Origin: Sulfobacillus acidophilus DSM 10332
GTDB lineage: Bacteria; Bacillota; Sulfobacillia; Sulfobacillales; Sulfobacillaceae
Assembly (NCBI GenBank): GCA_000237975.1
Contig: CP003179.1
Span: forward strand, 1,860,001-1,924,000
Length of the DNA: 64,000 bases
Direction: 5' to 3'
The notes under the pieces are model-generated. The model searched no databases. It saw only the letters and a list, made by a program, of their open reading frames with translations, and had not been told where the DNA came from. Position numbers and translations under genes: made by a program. Positions 37,095-45,482 of this stretch are shown in pieces (the first letter of the stretch is position 1; each line of letters opens with the position of its first letter).

Positions 37095-37540
37095 TCAAAA
37101 AAGGGGCGTGAACAGCACCGGCACTCGGGCGACCAACGCATTATCCAACCCTTTCGGCCCGGACCAGACCGCGCGGGACCACGGAATCCCCTGCTGCGCC
37201 AAGGCCTCTCAAAACGCGCCACGTGTTGCGCGACCTGGGCACCGTCGCCGGATTCGGATCGTCGTCGAACGCAATCACGACTTGAGTAGGCTTAAGACCG
37301 CCAGCGGCTCCAACGCCTTGCTCCAGGGGCTCACCCCGGGGATGCCAATCACCGGCATCCTGAGACATTGACCGGCCACAATTCCTTTAACGGCCCATTC
37401 GTCACCCGGACCACCGAAACCGGCCCCATGCAGTACATCGGCTGGCGTGGGCCAACGGGACTGCTCGCGGCCGGCGATGATATGACGGTGCAATTTGCGT
37501 TCAATAGTTTTATCGGCAATCTGACCGCCGCGCGCAAAGC
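37095..37540 (-). pseudogene. Decayed DUF3854 (Toprim-like primase) gene
   Basis: Four short pieces in different frames follow one another in the right order: SSPAASSPVGPRQPMYCMG with NGPLKE (like SSP...WITEGPLK), then MPVIGIPGVSPWSKALEPLA, then PTQVVIAFDDDPNPATV, then GLDNALVARVPV before TGA 37095. Together they trace a DUF3854 domain, a Toprim-type fold found in phage- and plasmid-borne primase-like proteins. At least three frameshifts make it non-functional. Remnant of a mobile element. Confidence 0.65.
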
Positions 37541-37603
37541 GCATTAAACTTGGCGGATAACTGGTGGGGAGTGGCGGCGGTACCGGAAAATATTGCGGGC
37601 GTG

Positions 37604-38749
37604 TCACGGTGACCCCGGTGCTGTCGAGTCCTCCGTCGGATTAGGATGAGGCCGGAAATATACCGGATTACTATAAATCCAAACCGCACGACGCCCGGCT
37701 TTACGGAGGACGACCCGCCATACGCCGGGCGCCGCGACCGGGATGGTGAAAATCGTGGTTTGCATTCGGTTGACGCGCACCCCGTTATGCCACACTTCCC
37801 AATCGGCTACGACCGGCGACAGGCCCCATAAGGACCACCCGGGTTCCCAAACGACTTCGCCCCCCATCGGCACAACGTTTCCGTTGGGGTGTCGACCACC
37901 AAAACGAAAACCACGTTCGGACCCCTCGAAGCCGTTGACGATCGCGACCGTTCCCTCACGAAGCGCCGCCACCAACAACTGTTCGTCCTGATTCCAATCC
38001 TCGCCGTTCAAGGGCCGGGTGAGATAAAAATGGGTTCTCACCGTGGCAAAACTCGCCGAATAGCTGAATATCGGCCAAGACCCCCAACGCGTGCGCCACC
38101 GAATGCCGTGGGCATCCACTCCGCCAATGCCGACCACCCGTTGTTGTTGGCCCAGCGTATCCCACAGTTGGAGGGTCTTGAAGGGAGCGGCATCCACCGC
38201 GCGGCTCAACCGCCATCCCCAGCGCAAAAGCGCCAGTCCGTCCGTAATGACTTCCGAACATCGGGACAAATGGTTCATGACCTCAAGGCCGGTAAACCCC
38301 GTTACCGTTCGATCGGTCCAATGATAGGCGGGTAAACCCAGTAAGGGGTTGCCGAGATCATCCGGATGGGCGATAAATCCGACGCCGTGTTGACCGGCAA
38401 CGTTTCGGATAATGTCAGCCAGGGGGCCTTCCGGCCCTATTGGTTGCCGAATCCCGAAAGCCAGGTAATGATTGGTGGGCGGGGTGATTTCTTCGCCCAC
38501 CAGACATAAAACATGTTCGCGATAGCCCGGGACCTCGCCGAGAACGTTATGGTCGGTGACCCAGAGGATATCCAGTCCTCGTTGATGCGCCCATTTCACT
38601 ATTTTATCGAGGGATTCGCTCCCGTCCGAATAACGCGTATGAACATGTAACGCCGCCCGATATTCATAGAACTGAAAGGGATCAATCGCCAGTCCCCGCT
38701 CCCCGCCTTTCCATAAATCGCCCGTGCGCGCTAGCCAACCGCTCGCCAT
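37604..38749 (-). CDS. PHP-domain metal-dependent phosphoesterase
   Basis: 381 residues; hydrolase of the polymerase/histidinol-phosphatase fold, substrate unknown. Metal residues are visible as ALHVHTRYSDGSESLDKIV, LWVTDHNVLGEV, GEEITPP, FIAHPDD and GIGGVDAHGIRW. The C-terminal ~90 residues (WHNGVRVNRMQTTIFTIPVA) form a beta-rich extension. Start uncertain: ATG 38749 lies within the end of the thioesterase gene and no good SD is visible. Last gene of the SAM/MTA operon, probably not metabolically linked. Confidence 0.8.
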   Translation of the reverse strand: MASGWLARTGDLWKGGERGLAIDPFQFYEYRAALHVHTRYSDGSESLDKIVKWAHQRGLDILWVTDHNVLGEVPGYREHVLCLVGEEITPPTNHYLAFGIRQPIGPEGPLADIIRNVAGQHGVGFIAHPDDLGNPLLGLPAYHWTDRTVTGFTGLEVMNHLSRCSEVITDGLALLRWGWRLSRAVDAAPFKTLQLWDTLGQQQRVVGIGGVDAHGIRWRTRWGSWPIFSYSASFATVRTHFYLTRPLNGEDWNQDEQLLVAALREGTVAIVNGFEGSERGFRFGGRHPNGNVVPMGGEVVWEPGWSLWGLSPVVADWEVWHNGVRVNRMQTTIFTIPVAAPGVWRVVLRKAGRRAVWIYSNPVYFRPHPNPTEDSTAPGSP

Positions 38750-39095
38750 CCAATGTCGACACGATCGCCTCGGCTTCCAGGATACGGCGTTTGACAGCGG
38801 TTAACCAACCGTGAATGCGCACGGTTTGGCCAATGCCCACGGGCCGGTGATAGCGGACGGTCAATTCGGCCGTCAGCGGCCAGACGTGATGGGCTTGATG
38901 AATGGCGTGCCACATGGCATCGTCCAGGAGACCGGCCAAAATGCCGCCATGGACATATCCCGAAAATCCTTGATAGGGCGGCTGAATCGCCGTTTCCGCC
39001 CATACCCCCCGGTCGTCGGCATGAAAAGTCACCTGCAGTCCAGGCGCTTTCGCGCCACAGACAAAACAGACATTATCCTCCCAGTTAAATTCCAT
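38682..39095 (-). CDS. PaaI-type hotdog thioesterase
   Basis: 137 residues. Hotdog fold with HGGILAGLLDDAMWHAIHQ, the HGG-x7-D/E active-site helix of PaaI/YbgC-like acyl-CoA thioesterases. N-terminal CFVCGAKAPGLQVTFH contains a C-x2-C pair found in the subfamily with C-x-x-C near the start. ATG 39095 (GAAGGTGA upstream) overlaps the end of mtaD by 11 bases. Confidence 0.82.
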   Translation of the reverse strand: MEFNWEDNVCFVCGAKAPGLQVTFHADDRGVWAETAIQPPYQGFSGYVHGGILAGLLDDAMWHAIHQAHHVWPLTAELTVRYHRPVGIGQTVRIHGWLTAVKRRILEAEAIVSTLDGERLASAHGRFMERRGAGTGD

Positions 39096-40398
39096 GGGAT
39101 TCACCTTCAACTAACCATTTCAATGCGGCCCCGCGATCGCGGGCCTCTTTGATCACCGCCATTTCGTCAAAGCGCGTAATAATGCCGTCGGCCAGCAAAA
39201 TCTCGCCGTTGACCACCGTATAGTCGACATCGGCCCCGACCGCGGCATAGACCACATTGGCAACCGGATCCCACTCGGGCACCATATGATCTGACCGTCC
39301 CCGCACGGCAATTAAATCGGCCGGAGCGCCCGGCGTCAACTGGCCGCCGGGATGCCCCAGAACCGCCGCCGTTCCCCGGGTGGCCGCCCACAGCGCTTGG
39401 TAGGCCGTAAAGGCGTCCGGTCGTTGGTTCTGAAGTTTTTGCATCCACGCCATCGCCTTCATTTCTTGAAACATGTCCAGCGTATTGGTCGAGGCGGCGC
39501 CGTCGGTACCGAGCCCAACCGGAATCCGGTGCTCTTGTAATAACCGATAGGGCATGATCCCGTTTCCCAGTTTGGCATTGGAGACGGGGCAGGCGATGAC
39601 GCCGCCGCCGGTAAGCCGGGTAAGCCAGGGCATGTCGGCTTCCGTAATTTGGACACCGTGGGCAATGAGGGTGGGCACCGAAAAAAGCCCGGCATCATAG
39701 GCGATTTGAATGGGCGATTTTCCGTATAGCCGCATCATGTCGCGAACCTCCTGCGGAGATTCGGACAAATGGATATGTACGGCCAATCCATCCGCCCGAG
39801 CCGCTTCGGCCACTTTCTCCAAGTAGGCGGGGGGACACGTATAGGGGGCATGGGGACCCAACATGGGAACGATGCGCCCATCCCCCCGCTCTCGCCAGCG
39901 GCGCGCAAATTCCCGCGACCAGGCCAGCTTCTCTTCCCCGGGATCGTCGAAACCGACCAATCCCCGGCTGATCCAGCCCCGTAGTCCGCTATCCCGAACC
40001 GCTTCGGCGACTCGATCCACTTCAAAGTACATGTCGGCAAATCCGACCGTGCCCGAGCGGATCATTTCGGCCGCGGCTAAGAGGGTCCCGAGGTAAATGT
40101 CGTCCGGCGTGAGCTTGGCTTCCACGGGCCAAATATGTTGGCGTAACCACTCTTCTAACGGGCTGTCGTCGGCCATCCCCCGCAAGAGCGACATGGCCGC
40201 ATGGTTATGGCCGTTTAATAATCCCGGCAACACCAGATGATCGGGCGCATAAATTTCCTGGTCAACCGGGGAGTGATCACTGTCCCCCGGGCCAACCGAG
40301 AGAATCACGCCGTCTTCCCAGGTCACTTGGCCCGGGTGATGTATGGTGGCGTGATCATCCATCGTAAGGACGTAATCCCCTATCAGGCGATAGCGCAT
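39085..40398 (-). CDS. mtaD: 5-methylthioadenosine/S-adenosylhomocysteine deaminase
   Basis: Amidohydrolase of 437 residues that deaminates MTA and SAH to the inosine forms. Metal site blocks: LLNGHNHAAMSLLRGMADD with WPVEAKL (typical of MtaD/TrzA-like enzymes), IHLSESPQEV, HGVQITEADM and GLGTDGAASTNTLDMFQEM. Neighbours mtnP and ahcY act on the same compounds, which supports this over a guanine or chlorohydrolase role. Confidence 0.88.
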   Translation of the reverse strand: MRYRLIGDYVLTMDDHATIHHPGQVTWEDGVILSVGPGDSDHSPVDQEIYAPDHLVLPGLLNGHNHAAMSLLRGMADDSPLEEWLRQHIWPVEAKLTPDDIYLGTLLAAAEMIRSGTVGFADMYFEVDRVAEAVRDSGLRGWISRGLVGFDDPGEEKLAWSREFARRWRERGDGRIVPMLGPHAPYTCPPAYLEKVAEAARADGLAVHIHLSESPQEVRDMMRLYGKSPIQIAYDAGLFSVPTLIAHGVQITEADMPWLTRLTGGGVIACPVSNAKLGNGIMPYRLLQEHRIPVGLGTDGAASTNTLDMFQEMKAMAWMQKLQNQRPDAFTAYQALWAATRGTAAVLGHPGGQLTPGAPADLIAVRGRSDHMVPEWDPVANVVYAAVGADVDYTVVNGEILLADGIITRFDEMAVIKEARDRGAALKWLVEGESHGI

Positions 40399-40418
40399 GA
40401 CCGACCGCTCCCTTCTTT

Positions 40419-41657
40419 TTAATATTGACTCAGATAGGCTTTCTGCTCCGGGGTCAGGTGGTCAATCGCAATGCCGAGGGCCTCTAACCGGATTTGGGCC
40501 ACCCAGGCATCGACCGCCGGATCAACCGGGTAGACGCCGGGGGCTCGCGGATGGCTTAGCAAATTTTCCAACGACAGAGCCTGAAGTCCGAAAGTCAAGT
40601 CCATGATTTCCGCCGGATGGCCGTCACCCGCGGCCAAATTGACCAGCCGTCCTTCGGCCAAAAGCCATAAAATCCGCCCGTCCGGCATGCGGTACCCGGT
40701 GATCTCCGGGGTTCGACCGGGTACCGTGTCGACCGCCAAGCTCCGTAATCCCCGCACATCGACCTCGACGTCGAAATGTCCGGCGTTGGCCAAAATGGCA
40801 CCATGTTTCATCCGCGCAAAGTGGTCGGCATGAATAACATGGGTGTTGCCGGTGACCGTAATAAAGTAGTCCCCTAGGGGCGCCGCCTGGTGCATGGTCA
40901 TCACCTGGTGCCCGTCCATAATCGCTTCATTAGCCCGGACCGGATTAATTTCCGTTACAATCACTCGGGCTCCTAACCCTCGTGCGCGCTCGGCCACGCC
41001 TTTGCCGCACCAGCCATAACCGGCTACGACCACGGTTTTGCCGGCCACCACGAGATTCGTGGTACGGACGATGCCGTCCCATGTCGATTGACCCGTGCCG
41101 TATCGGTTATCGAATAAATGTTTCATATCGGCATCATTGACCAAAATCATGGGGTAGAGGAGCTTACCGGCTTTGGCCAACGCTTTGAGGCGGGTGACGC
41201 CGGTGGTGGTTTCTTCGGCTCCGCCCCGAACCTGGTCGGCGAGCGCCCGGCGATTGGTATGCAGACGTTCCGTCAATTCCCCGCCGTCATCGATGATGAG
41301 GGTGGGCTCAATATCCAACACCCGTTGGTGCAATTGGTCAAATTCGTCGGCATTGGCGCCTCGAAACGCATGTACCGTCACGCCCCGTTCCGCCAAAGCG
41401 GCCGCGACGTCGTCTTGGGCGGTTAACGGGTTGGAACTGGTGATGCTGACGGTGGCACCGCCAATATGTAACAGCTCGGCCAGCACGGCGGTTTTAGCCT
41501 CCAAGTGGAGCGATATGGCAATCCGTTGCCCTTGAAAAACCGGCGTATGGCGGTAGCGTTCGCGAATTTTGGCTAAAATCGGCATCCGGTCGATAACCCA
41601 ATCCATTTTCCGGTGCCCGCTCTCAGCCAACGCGGGATTTTTTAACGTGTGGTTCAT
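40419..41657 (-). CDS. ahcY: Adenosylhomocysteinase
   Basis: Cleaves SAH to homocysteine and adenosine, removing the inhibitor of methyltransferases. 412 residues from ATG 41657 (GGAGGTG, six bases). NAD-binding VVVAGYGWCGKGVAERARG, substrate block HLFDNRYGTGQSTWDGI and C-terminal LTPEQKAYLSQY are canonical. The shorter length is the form without the ~40-residue insert, as in archaea and thermophilic bacteria. Confidence 0.96.
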   Translation of the reverse strand: MNHTLKNPALAESGHRKMDWVIDRMPILAKIRERYRHTPVFQGQRIAISLHLEAKTAVLAELLHIGGATVSITSSNPLTAQDDVAAALAERGVTVHAFRGANADEFDQLHQRVLDIEPTLIIDDGGELTERLHTNRRALADQVRGGAEETTTGVTRLKALAKAGKLLYPMILVNDADMKHLFDNRYGTGQSTWDGIVRTTNLVVAGKTVVVAGYGWCGKGVAERARGLGARVIVTEINPVRANEAIMDGHQVMTMHQAAPLGDYFITVTGNTHVIHADHFARMKHGAILANAGHFDVEVDVRGLRSLAVDTVPGRTPEITGYRMPDGRILWLLAEGRLVNLAAGDGHPAEIMDLTFGLQALSLENLLSHPRAPGVYPVDPAVDAWVAQIRLEALGIAIDHLTPEQKAYLSQY

Positions 41658-41672
41658 CGGGTTCACCTCCAA

Positions 41673-42464
41673 TTAAGGGATTAAAGGCATTTCAGGCGTC
41701 GGGCAATCACAGGCATAAGTCTCGGCCAGACGGGGCAGACCCTCGGCCAATAATTGGCGAAGTCGCTCCGATTGCTGCTTCATCACGTCTAAGACTTCTT
41801 GATGGGTCAAGGGTTGACCGGCCAACCCGGCGGCATAGTTGGTGACGAGGGCGATGGCGGTATAACACATCCCGGCTTCCCGCGCCAACACCACCTCCGG
41901 CACACCTGTCATACCCACCACATCGCCGCCTAAGAGTTTAAATGCCCGGATCTCGGCCGCCGATTCAAAGCGGGGCCCCTCGGTGGTGACGTAGACGCCT
42001 CCGTTGACCAGCGGGATACCCCACTTAGCGGCCGAGAGGCTCAGGCGATGGCGGGAAGCGCCACAATAGGGTTCGGTCATGTCCGTGTGGACCACGCCCG
42101 CCTCACCTCCCTCAAAAAAGGTGGACGGACGACTCTTGGTAAAATCCAAAAACTGATCGACCAACACAAAGTGTCCGGGGGCCATGGCCTGGTTTAACGA
42201 TCCGACCGCCGCCGTGGCTACCACCCGATCGACGCCTAACGCTTTTAATGCCCAAATATTCGCGCGGTAATTGACCCGATGCGGCGGTAAGGCGTGACCC
42301 GTGCCATGACGGTTTAAAAAGATGATCGAGAGGTCGGGAGCACTGGCCAATCGCCCACGGGTGACGAGCGCCTCTCCGTATGGAGTGGCCACCGATTCCG
42401 TGTGGGCGTCCAGCATCCAGGCGGGATCGTAGACCCCGGTTCCTCCAATGACTGCAACGTTCAT
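41673..42464 (-). CDS. mtnP: S-methyl-5'-thioadenosine phosphorylase
   Basis: Phosphorolyses MTA, the by-product of spermidine synthesis, to adenine and methylthioribose-1-phosphate. 263 residues: VIGGTGVYD, FLNRHGTGHALPPHRVNYR, VVATAAVGSLNQAM and GPRFESAAEIRAFKLLGGDVVGMTGVPE fit the MTAP/PNP family II. Starts as ATGA overlap with the phosphoesterase gene. Closely spaced with ahcY (15 bases). Confidence 0.95.
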   Translation of the reverse strand: MNVAVIGGTGVYDPAWMLDAHTESVATPYGEALVTRGRLASAPDLSIIFLNRHGTGHALPPHRVNYRANIWALKALGVDRVVATAAVGSLNQAMAPGHFVLVDQFLDFTKSRPSTFFEGGEAGVVHTDMTEPYCGASRHRLSLSAAKWGIPLVNGGVYVTTEGPRFESAAEIRAFKLLGGDVVGMTGVPEVVLAREAGMCYTAIALVTNYAAGLAGQPLTHQEVLDVMKQQSERLRQLLAEGLPRLAETYACDCPTPEMPLIP

Positions 42465-43273
42465 AAGGTGCCCCTTTCTTGCCCTGGTGCCCGTAAAATG
42501 ACACGAATCATTTCCGGACGGGCCAGGAATCGAATCGGCAGCTCCGAGGTGCCGAGTCCACGGCTCGTGATCAGAACCGGCTTGCCCGGAGCCATTTTTA
42601 AGCCGGCGACATAACGGTCCGGCACATGATTATGTCGAATCGGTGCCCCCCAAAACGGTAAGGCGACCTGGCCGCCATGGGTGTGTCCGGCCAGAATTAA
42701 CTGCACCCGCTCAATGCCCGGTAAATTCCAGGCATCCGGCCGATGAGACAACAGTATCACGGGTGACCGCCAGGAATCCAGTTGCTGCCGGACTTGATCC
42801 CAAGCGGGTTGCCCTTTGACCAAATCAGGAATTCCGGCCAATATGAGGTGCGCACGCCCTCGCCGCAACACCACGACCCGGTTATCGAGCAAATGCACGC
42901 CCGGGTGCCAGGGGTCGACCTGCATGCGGCCCTTCCGATAGTCATGGTTGCCGGATACGTAAAACACGCCTTCGGGCGCGGCTAAGCGTTCTAAATGGGC
43001 CGCTAATCGGCGACGCGGCCGGGTCGGGGAATATAAATCACCCGTGATCGCCAGCGCATGACACGCTTTTTGCCAAGCCAAAAAGCGCGGATGCGAAAAA
43101 ACATCCACCCGCCCATGTAAGTCGGACAGGTGGATGAGCGAAAAACCATCAAATTCCGGAGCCAAACCAGGTATGGTCACCTGATACTCGGACGCTTGAA
43201 TCCAGTACGGCTCGATGAATACGGCATATCCGGCCACCGCCACAAGGGCGAGGCCCGCCCAGGCGGCACCCAT
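42461..43273 (-). CDS. YkuE-type metallophosphoesterase
   Basis: Calcineurin-like phosphoesterase of 270 residues with an N-terminal membrane anchor (GAAWAGLALVAVAGYAVFIE). Metal motifs in order: SLIHLSDLHGRVD, ALAITGDLYSP, YVSGNHDYRKG, ILLSHRPD and LILAGHTHGGQVALPFWG. The active site faces outward. Substrate unknown; lipid or nucleotide headgroups in relatives. ATG 43273 lies four bases after the ndk stop. Confidence 0.88.
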   Translation of the reverse strand: MGAAWAGLALVAVAGYAVFIEPYWIQASEYQVTIPGLAPEFDGFSLIHLSDLHGRVDVFSHPRFLAWQKACHALAITGDLYSPTRPRRRLAAHLERLAAPEGVFYVSGNHDYRKGRMQVDPWHPGVHLLDNRVVVLRRGRAHLILAGIPDLVKGQPAWDQVRQQLDSWRSPVILLSHRPDAWNLPGIERVQLILAGHTHGGQVALPFWGAPIRHNHVPDRYVAGLKMAPGKPVLITSRGLGTSELPIRFLARPEMIRVILRAPGQERGTL

Positions 43274-43277
43274 CAGC

Positions 43278-43691
43278 TTACACCAGTTCCTCCGGCTGAA
43301 AATAGAGTCCGATCTCGCGTTCCGCGGATTCCGGGCTATCCGAGCCATGCACCACGTTTTCCGTAATTTCAAGCCCGAAGTCGCCCCGAATCGTGCCCGG
43401 CACGGCTTTGGCAGGGTCTGTAGCCCCCATCAACGTCCGTGCCACCGTCACGGCCTCCCGGCCTTCAAACACCATCGGCACGGCAGGACCGGAGGTAATG
43501 AATTGAATCAATTCCCCGTAAAACGGCTTTTCCCGATGTTCGGCATAGTGTTGAGCCGCTAATTCCGGACTTACGCGAATCAACTTCATGGCTTTTAAGG
43601 TGAGGCCTTTCGCTTCAAAGCGACGAATCACTTCACCAACCAATCCCCGACGTACACCGTCGGGTTTAACCATGACAAAGGTTCGAGACAC
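43278..43691 (-). CDS. ndk: Nucleoside diphosphate kinase
   Basis: Balances NTP pools by phosphotransfer via an active-site histidine. 137 residues from GTG 43691, seven bases after GGGAGG; TTG two codons upstream is too close to the SD. Blocks: [41 protein letters not shown] and [17 protein letters not shown] with the catalytic His. Placed between speD and the phosphoesterase. Confidence 0.97.
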   Translation of the reverse strand: MSRTFVMVKPDGVRRGLVGEVIRRFEAKGLTLKAMKLIRVSPELAAQHYAEHREKPFYGELIQFITSGPAVPMVFEGREAVTVARTLMGATDPAKAVPGTIRGDFGLEITENVVHGSDSPESAEREIGLYFQPEELV

Positions 43692-43709
43692 CGACAAACC
43701 TCCCGTCGT

Positions 43710-44084
43710 TTACACCGCAGCTTTTTGATTCGCTTCGACTAAGACACCCCGCAAGGTTTCCGAGGCGGTAAAATTTTGGGCGCGGAACTGTTCGACGATA
43801 TAGTTACAGGCATCCCAGGGGTTGACAGAATCGCCGCAGGTGAAAACATCCACCGCCGCATACCCATATTCTGGCCACGTGTGCACAGCTAAATGCGATT
43901 CCGAAATGACCACCACACCACTCACCCCTTGCGGGCTAAATTTGTGAAAGGCCACCTCTCGAACCTCGGCACCGGCTTTCAGTGCCGCGTTTACCATAAT
44001 TTCCTCGACAGCCACCCGATCATTCAGCACGTCGCTGTCACATCCGTGGATTTCTGCCAAAATGTGTCGACCCAATGCGTTCAT
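43710..44084 (-). CDS. speD: S-adenosylmethionine decarboxylase proenzyme
   Basis: Pyruvoyl enzyme making decarboxylated SAM for SpeE. 124 residues, the short bacterial/archaeal class. Self-cleavage site is in [20 protein letters not shown], between Glu62 and Ser63; the Cys in [13 protein letters not shown] completes the active site. First gene of the operon that goes on to mtnP and ahcY, so synthesis and by-product recycling are co-expressed. Confidence 0.97.
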   Translation of the reverse strand: MNALGRHILAEIHGCDSDVLNDRVAVEEIMVNAALKAGAEVREVAFHKFSPQGVSGVVVISESHLAVHTWPEYGYAAVDVFTCGDSVNPWDACNYIVEQFRAQNFTASETLRGVLVEANQKAAV

Positions 44085-44154
44085 CGCATTCCCAACCCCC
44101 TTTTGAAGGAATTGAGCTCGTCCTTCACAGATACCTGTCCGACGGCCATGGACT

Positions 44155-44182
44155 ATTGTATCAAATAAGTCGCTTGTGTCAA
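44155..44182 (-). promoter_or_regulatory. SigA promoter of speD operon
   Basis: Minus strand TTGACA (44177-44182), 16 bases, TACAAT (44155-44160), about 70 bases before the speD start. A perfect -35 and a -10 with one mismatch. Confidence 0.75.
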
Positions 44183-44245
44183 CAAATTTATGCGTTTTCT
44201 CGCGAAAAGGCGTGATATTCTTTTACTTCTTCCAGCTTGTCTCGC

Positions 44246-45027
44246 TCATTCTTCGTTTTTTATCAAATTGCTCAGTGTTCCAACGCCTTGGACGGTCACA
44301 GAGACCTCGTCCCCATCCTCCAACGGCCCAATACCCTCGGGGGTTCCCGTAAACAGGAGATCTCCCGGCTCCAACGTCATAAACCGGCTGGCTTCCCACA
44401 ATAAGGTCTCGACGTCGAAAATCATGGCATCCGTGGAAGACTGTTGCCGAACCGTCCCGTTGACCGTCGTTTCGAGAATGCGGCCTCGCCAGTCCATGCC
44501 TAAGGTGACCCAGGGGCCGACCGGCGCGAAGGTGTCAAACCCTTTGGCCCGCGTCCATTGCCCGTCGGTACGCTGTAAATCGCGGGCCGTCACGTCATTG
44601 CCGACGGTAATCCCCAGCATTGCCGGCTTGACATCGGCCGGGCGAGCGCCGCGGGCCAGCTGACGCCGATGACCACCACCAGTTCCCCTTCGTAATCGAC
44701 TCGGCCCACCCCGGTCGGGCGTCGTATAATCCCTTGATGCCCCAGACCGGCACTCACGGGTTTCAAAAAAAAGAGAGGCTTGTCCGGCACCTGATTGCCC
44801 AATTCGGCCGCATGCGCGCGATAATTGCGTCCGACACAAAGAATGCTCCGGGGTTCTGTCGGTGTTAACCAGGTCACCTGATCGGCGGATACGACCACTC
44901 CGGTAGGGTGTGCCGTTTCCTGCCACCAGTTGCCGTTATAAAGTGCCAGCCCCTGATCCGTTACGTGGACCGACCAGGTCCGTCCTAGCCAAAAAACGCG
45001 CCCCCAACGCTCCCCCACCGTGCTCAT
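44246..45027 (-). pseudogene. FAH-family hydrolase broken by one frameshift
   Basis: Fumarylacetoacetate hydrolase family (2-oxohept-3-ene-dioate hydratase/acylpyruvase type). The first frame from ATG 45027 gives SILCVGRNYRAHAAELGNQ, then PLFFLKPVSA and VDYEGELVVVIG; the similarity continues in another frame with ARGARPADVKPAMLGITVGNDVTARDLQ and LLFTGTPEGIGPLEDGDEV to the stop at 44246. Continuity is lost at 44664-44667, where one missing base (GGCGTCAG instead of GG-N-CGTCAG) would join them. All metal ligands (E-E, D) are present, so this is either a very recent mutation or a sequencing error. It follows the SRPBCC gene by an ATGA overlap. Confidence 0.85.
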
Positions 45028-45461
45028 TTTTGCAGTTCCTCGCGAATGGCTTGGAGCATGGCGCGGGCATTGTCACGGATGGCAATTTTGGCTACCGGGT
45101 TTAACAAAGACGCCAACATCGGGATGCCGAACTCAAATTCGGTTAATAATGCCACTTCCGTCTGGCCTTCGGGCGTCGGAGTCAAGGCCCAATATCCCTG
45201 AAAGGTTTTGAGGTCTCCCTTCACCTGATGGTATGTAATGCGGCCTTCCGCAGGATAAAATTCGTCTCGTTCGACCCATCGAAAACGGGCCCCTTGTAAT
45301 TTCGCCACCCATTCGGAGAGAGTGTACCCGTCGCCCCGTTCGATAATGGTGATCGATTCGACGGTCTTCATAAACCGGGGAAAAGCGGCCATGTCGCTTA
45401 ATATCGCAAAGACGTGGTCCGGACTCGCCGGAACCACTTCACGCACTTCTACGCTCGGCAT
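45024..45461 (-). CDS. SRPBCC/polyketide-cyclase-like protein (Coq10 type)
   Basis: 145 residues of the START-like fold. PASPDHVFAILSDMAAFPRFMKTVESI, followed by EFEFGIPMLASLLNPVAKIAIRDNARAML, are typical of the cyclase/dehydrase family that binds hydrophobic ligands such as quinones. Function here unknown. Middle gene of the unit aminotransferase-SRPBCC-FAH. Confidence 0.8.
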   Translation of the reverse strand: MPSVEVREVVPASPDHVFAILSDMAAFPRFMKTVESITIIERGDGYTLSEWVAKLQGARFRWVERDEFYPAEGRITYHQVKGDLKTFQGYWALTPTPEGQTEVALLTEFEFGIPMLASLLNPVAKIAIRDNARAMLQAIREELQK

Positions 45462-45482
45462 CGGTATCCGTTCCTTTCTCTA

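Noticed and set aside
44246-45027. TGA-based selenocysteine or two separate genes for the FAH-family protein
   Set aside because: The two halves are in different frames, so Sec readthrough cannot join them; each half alone is incomplete.
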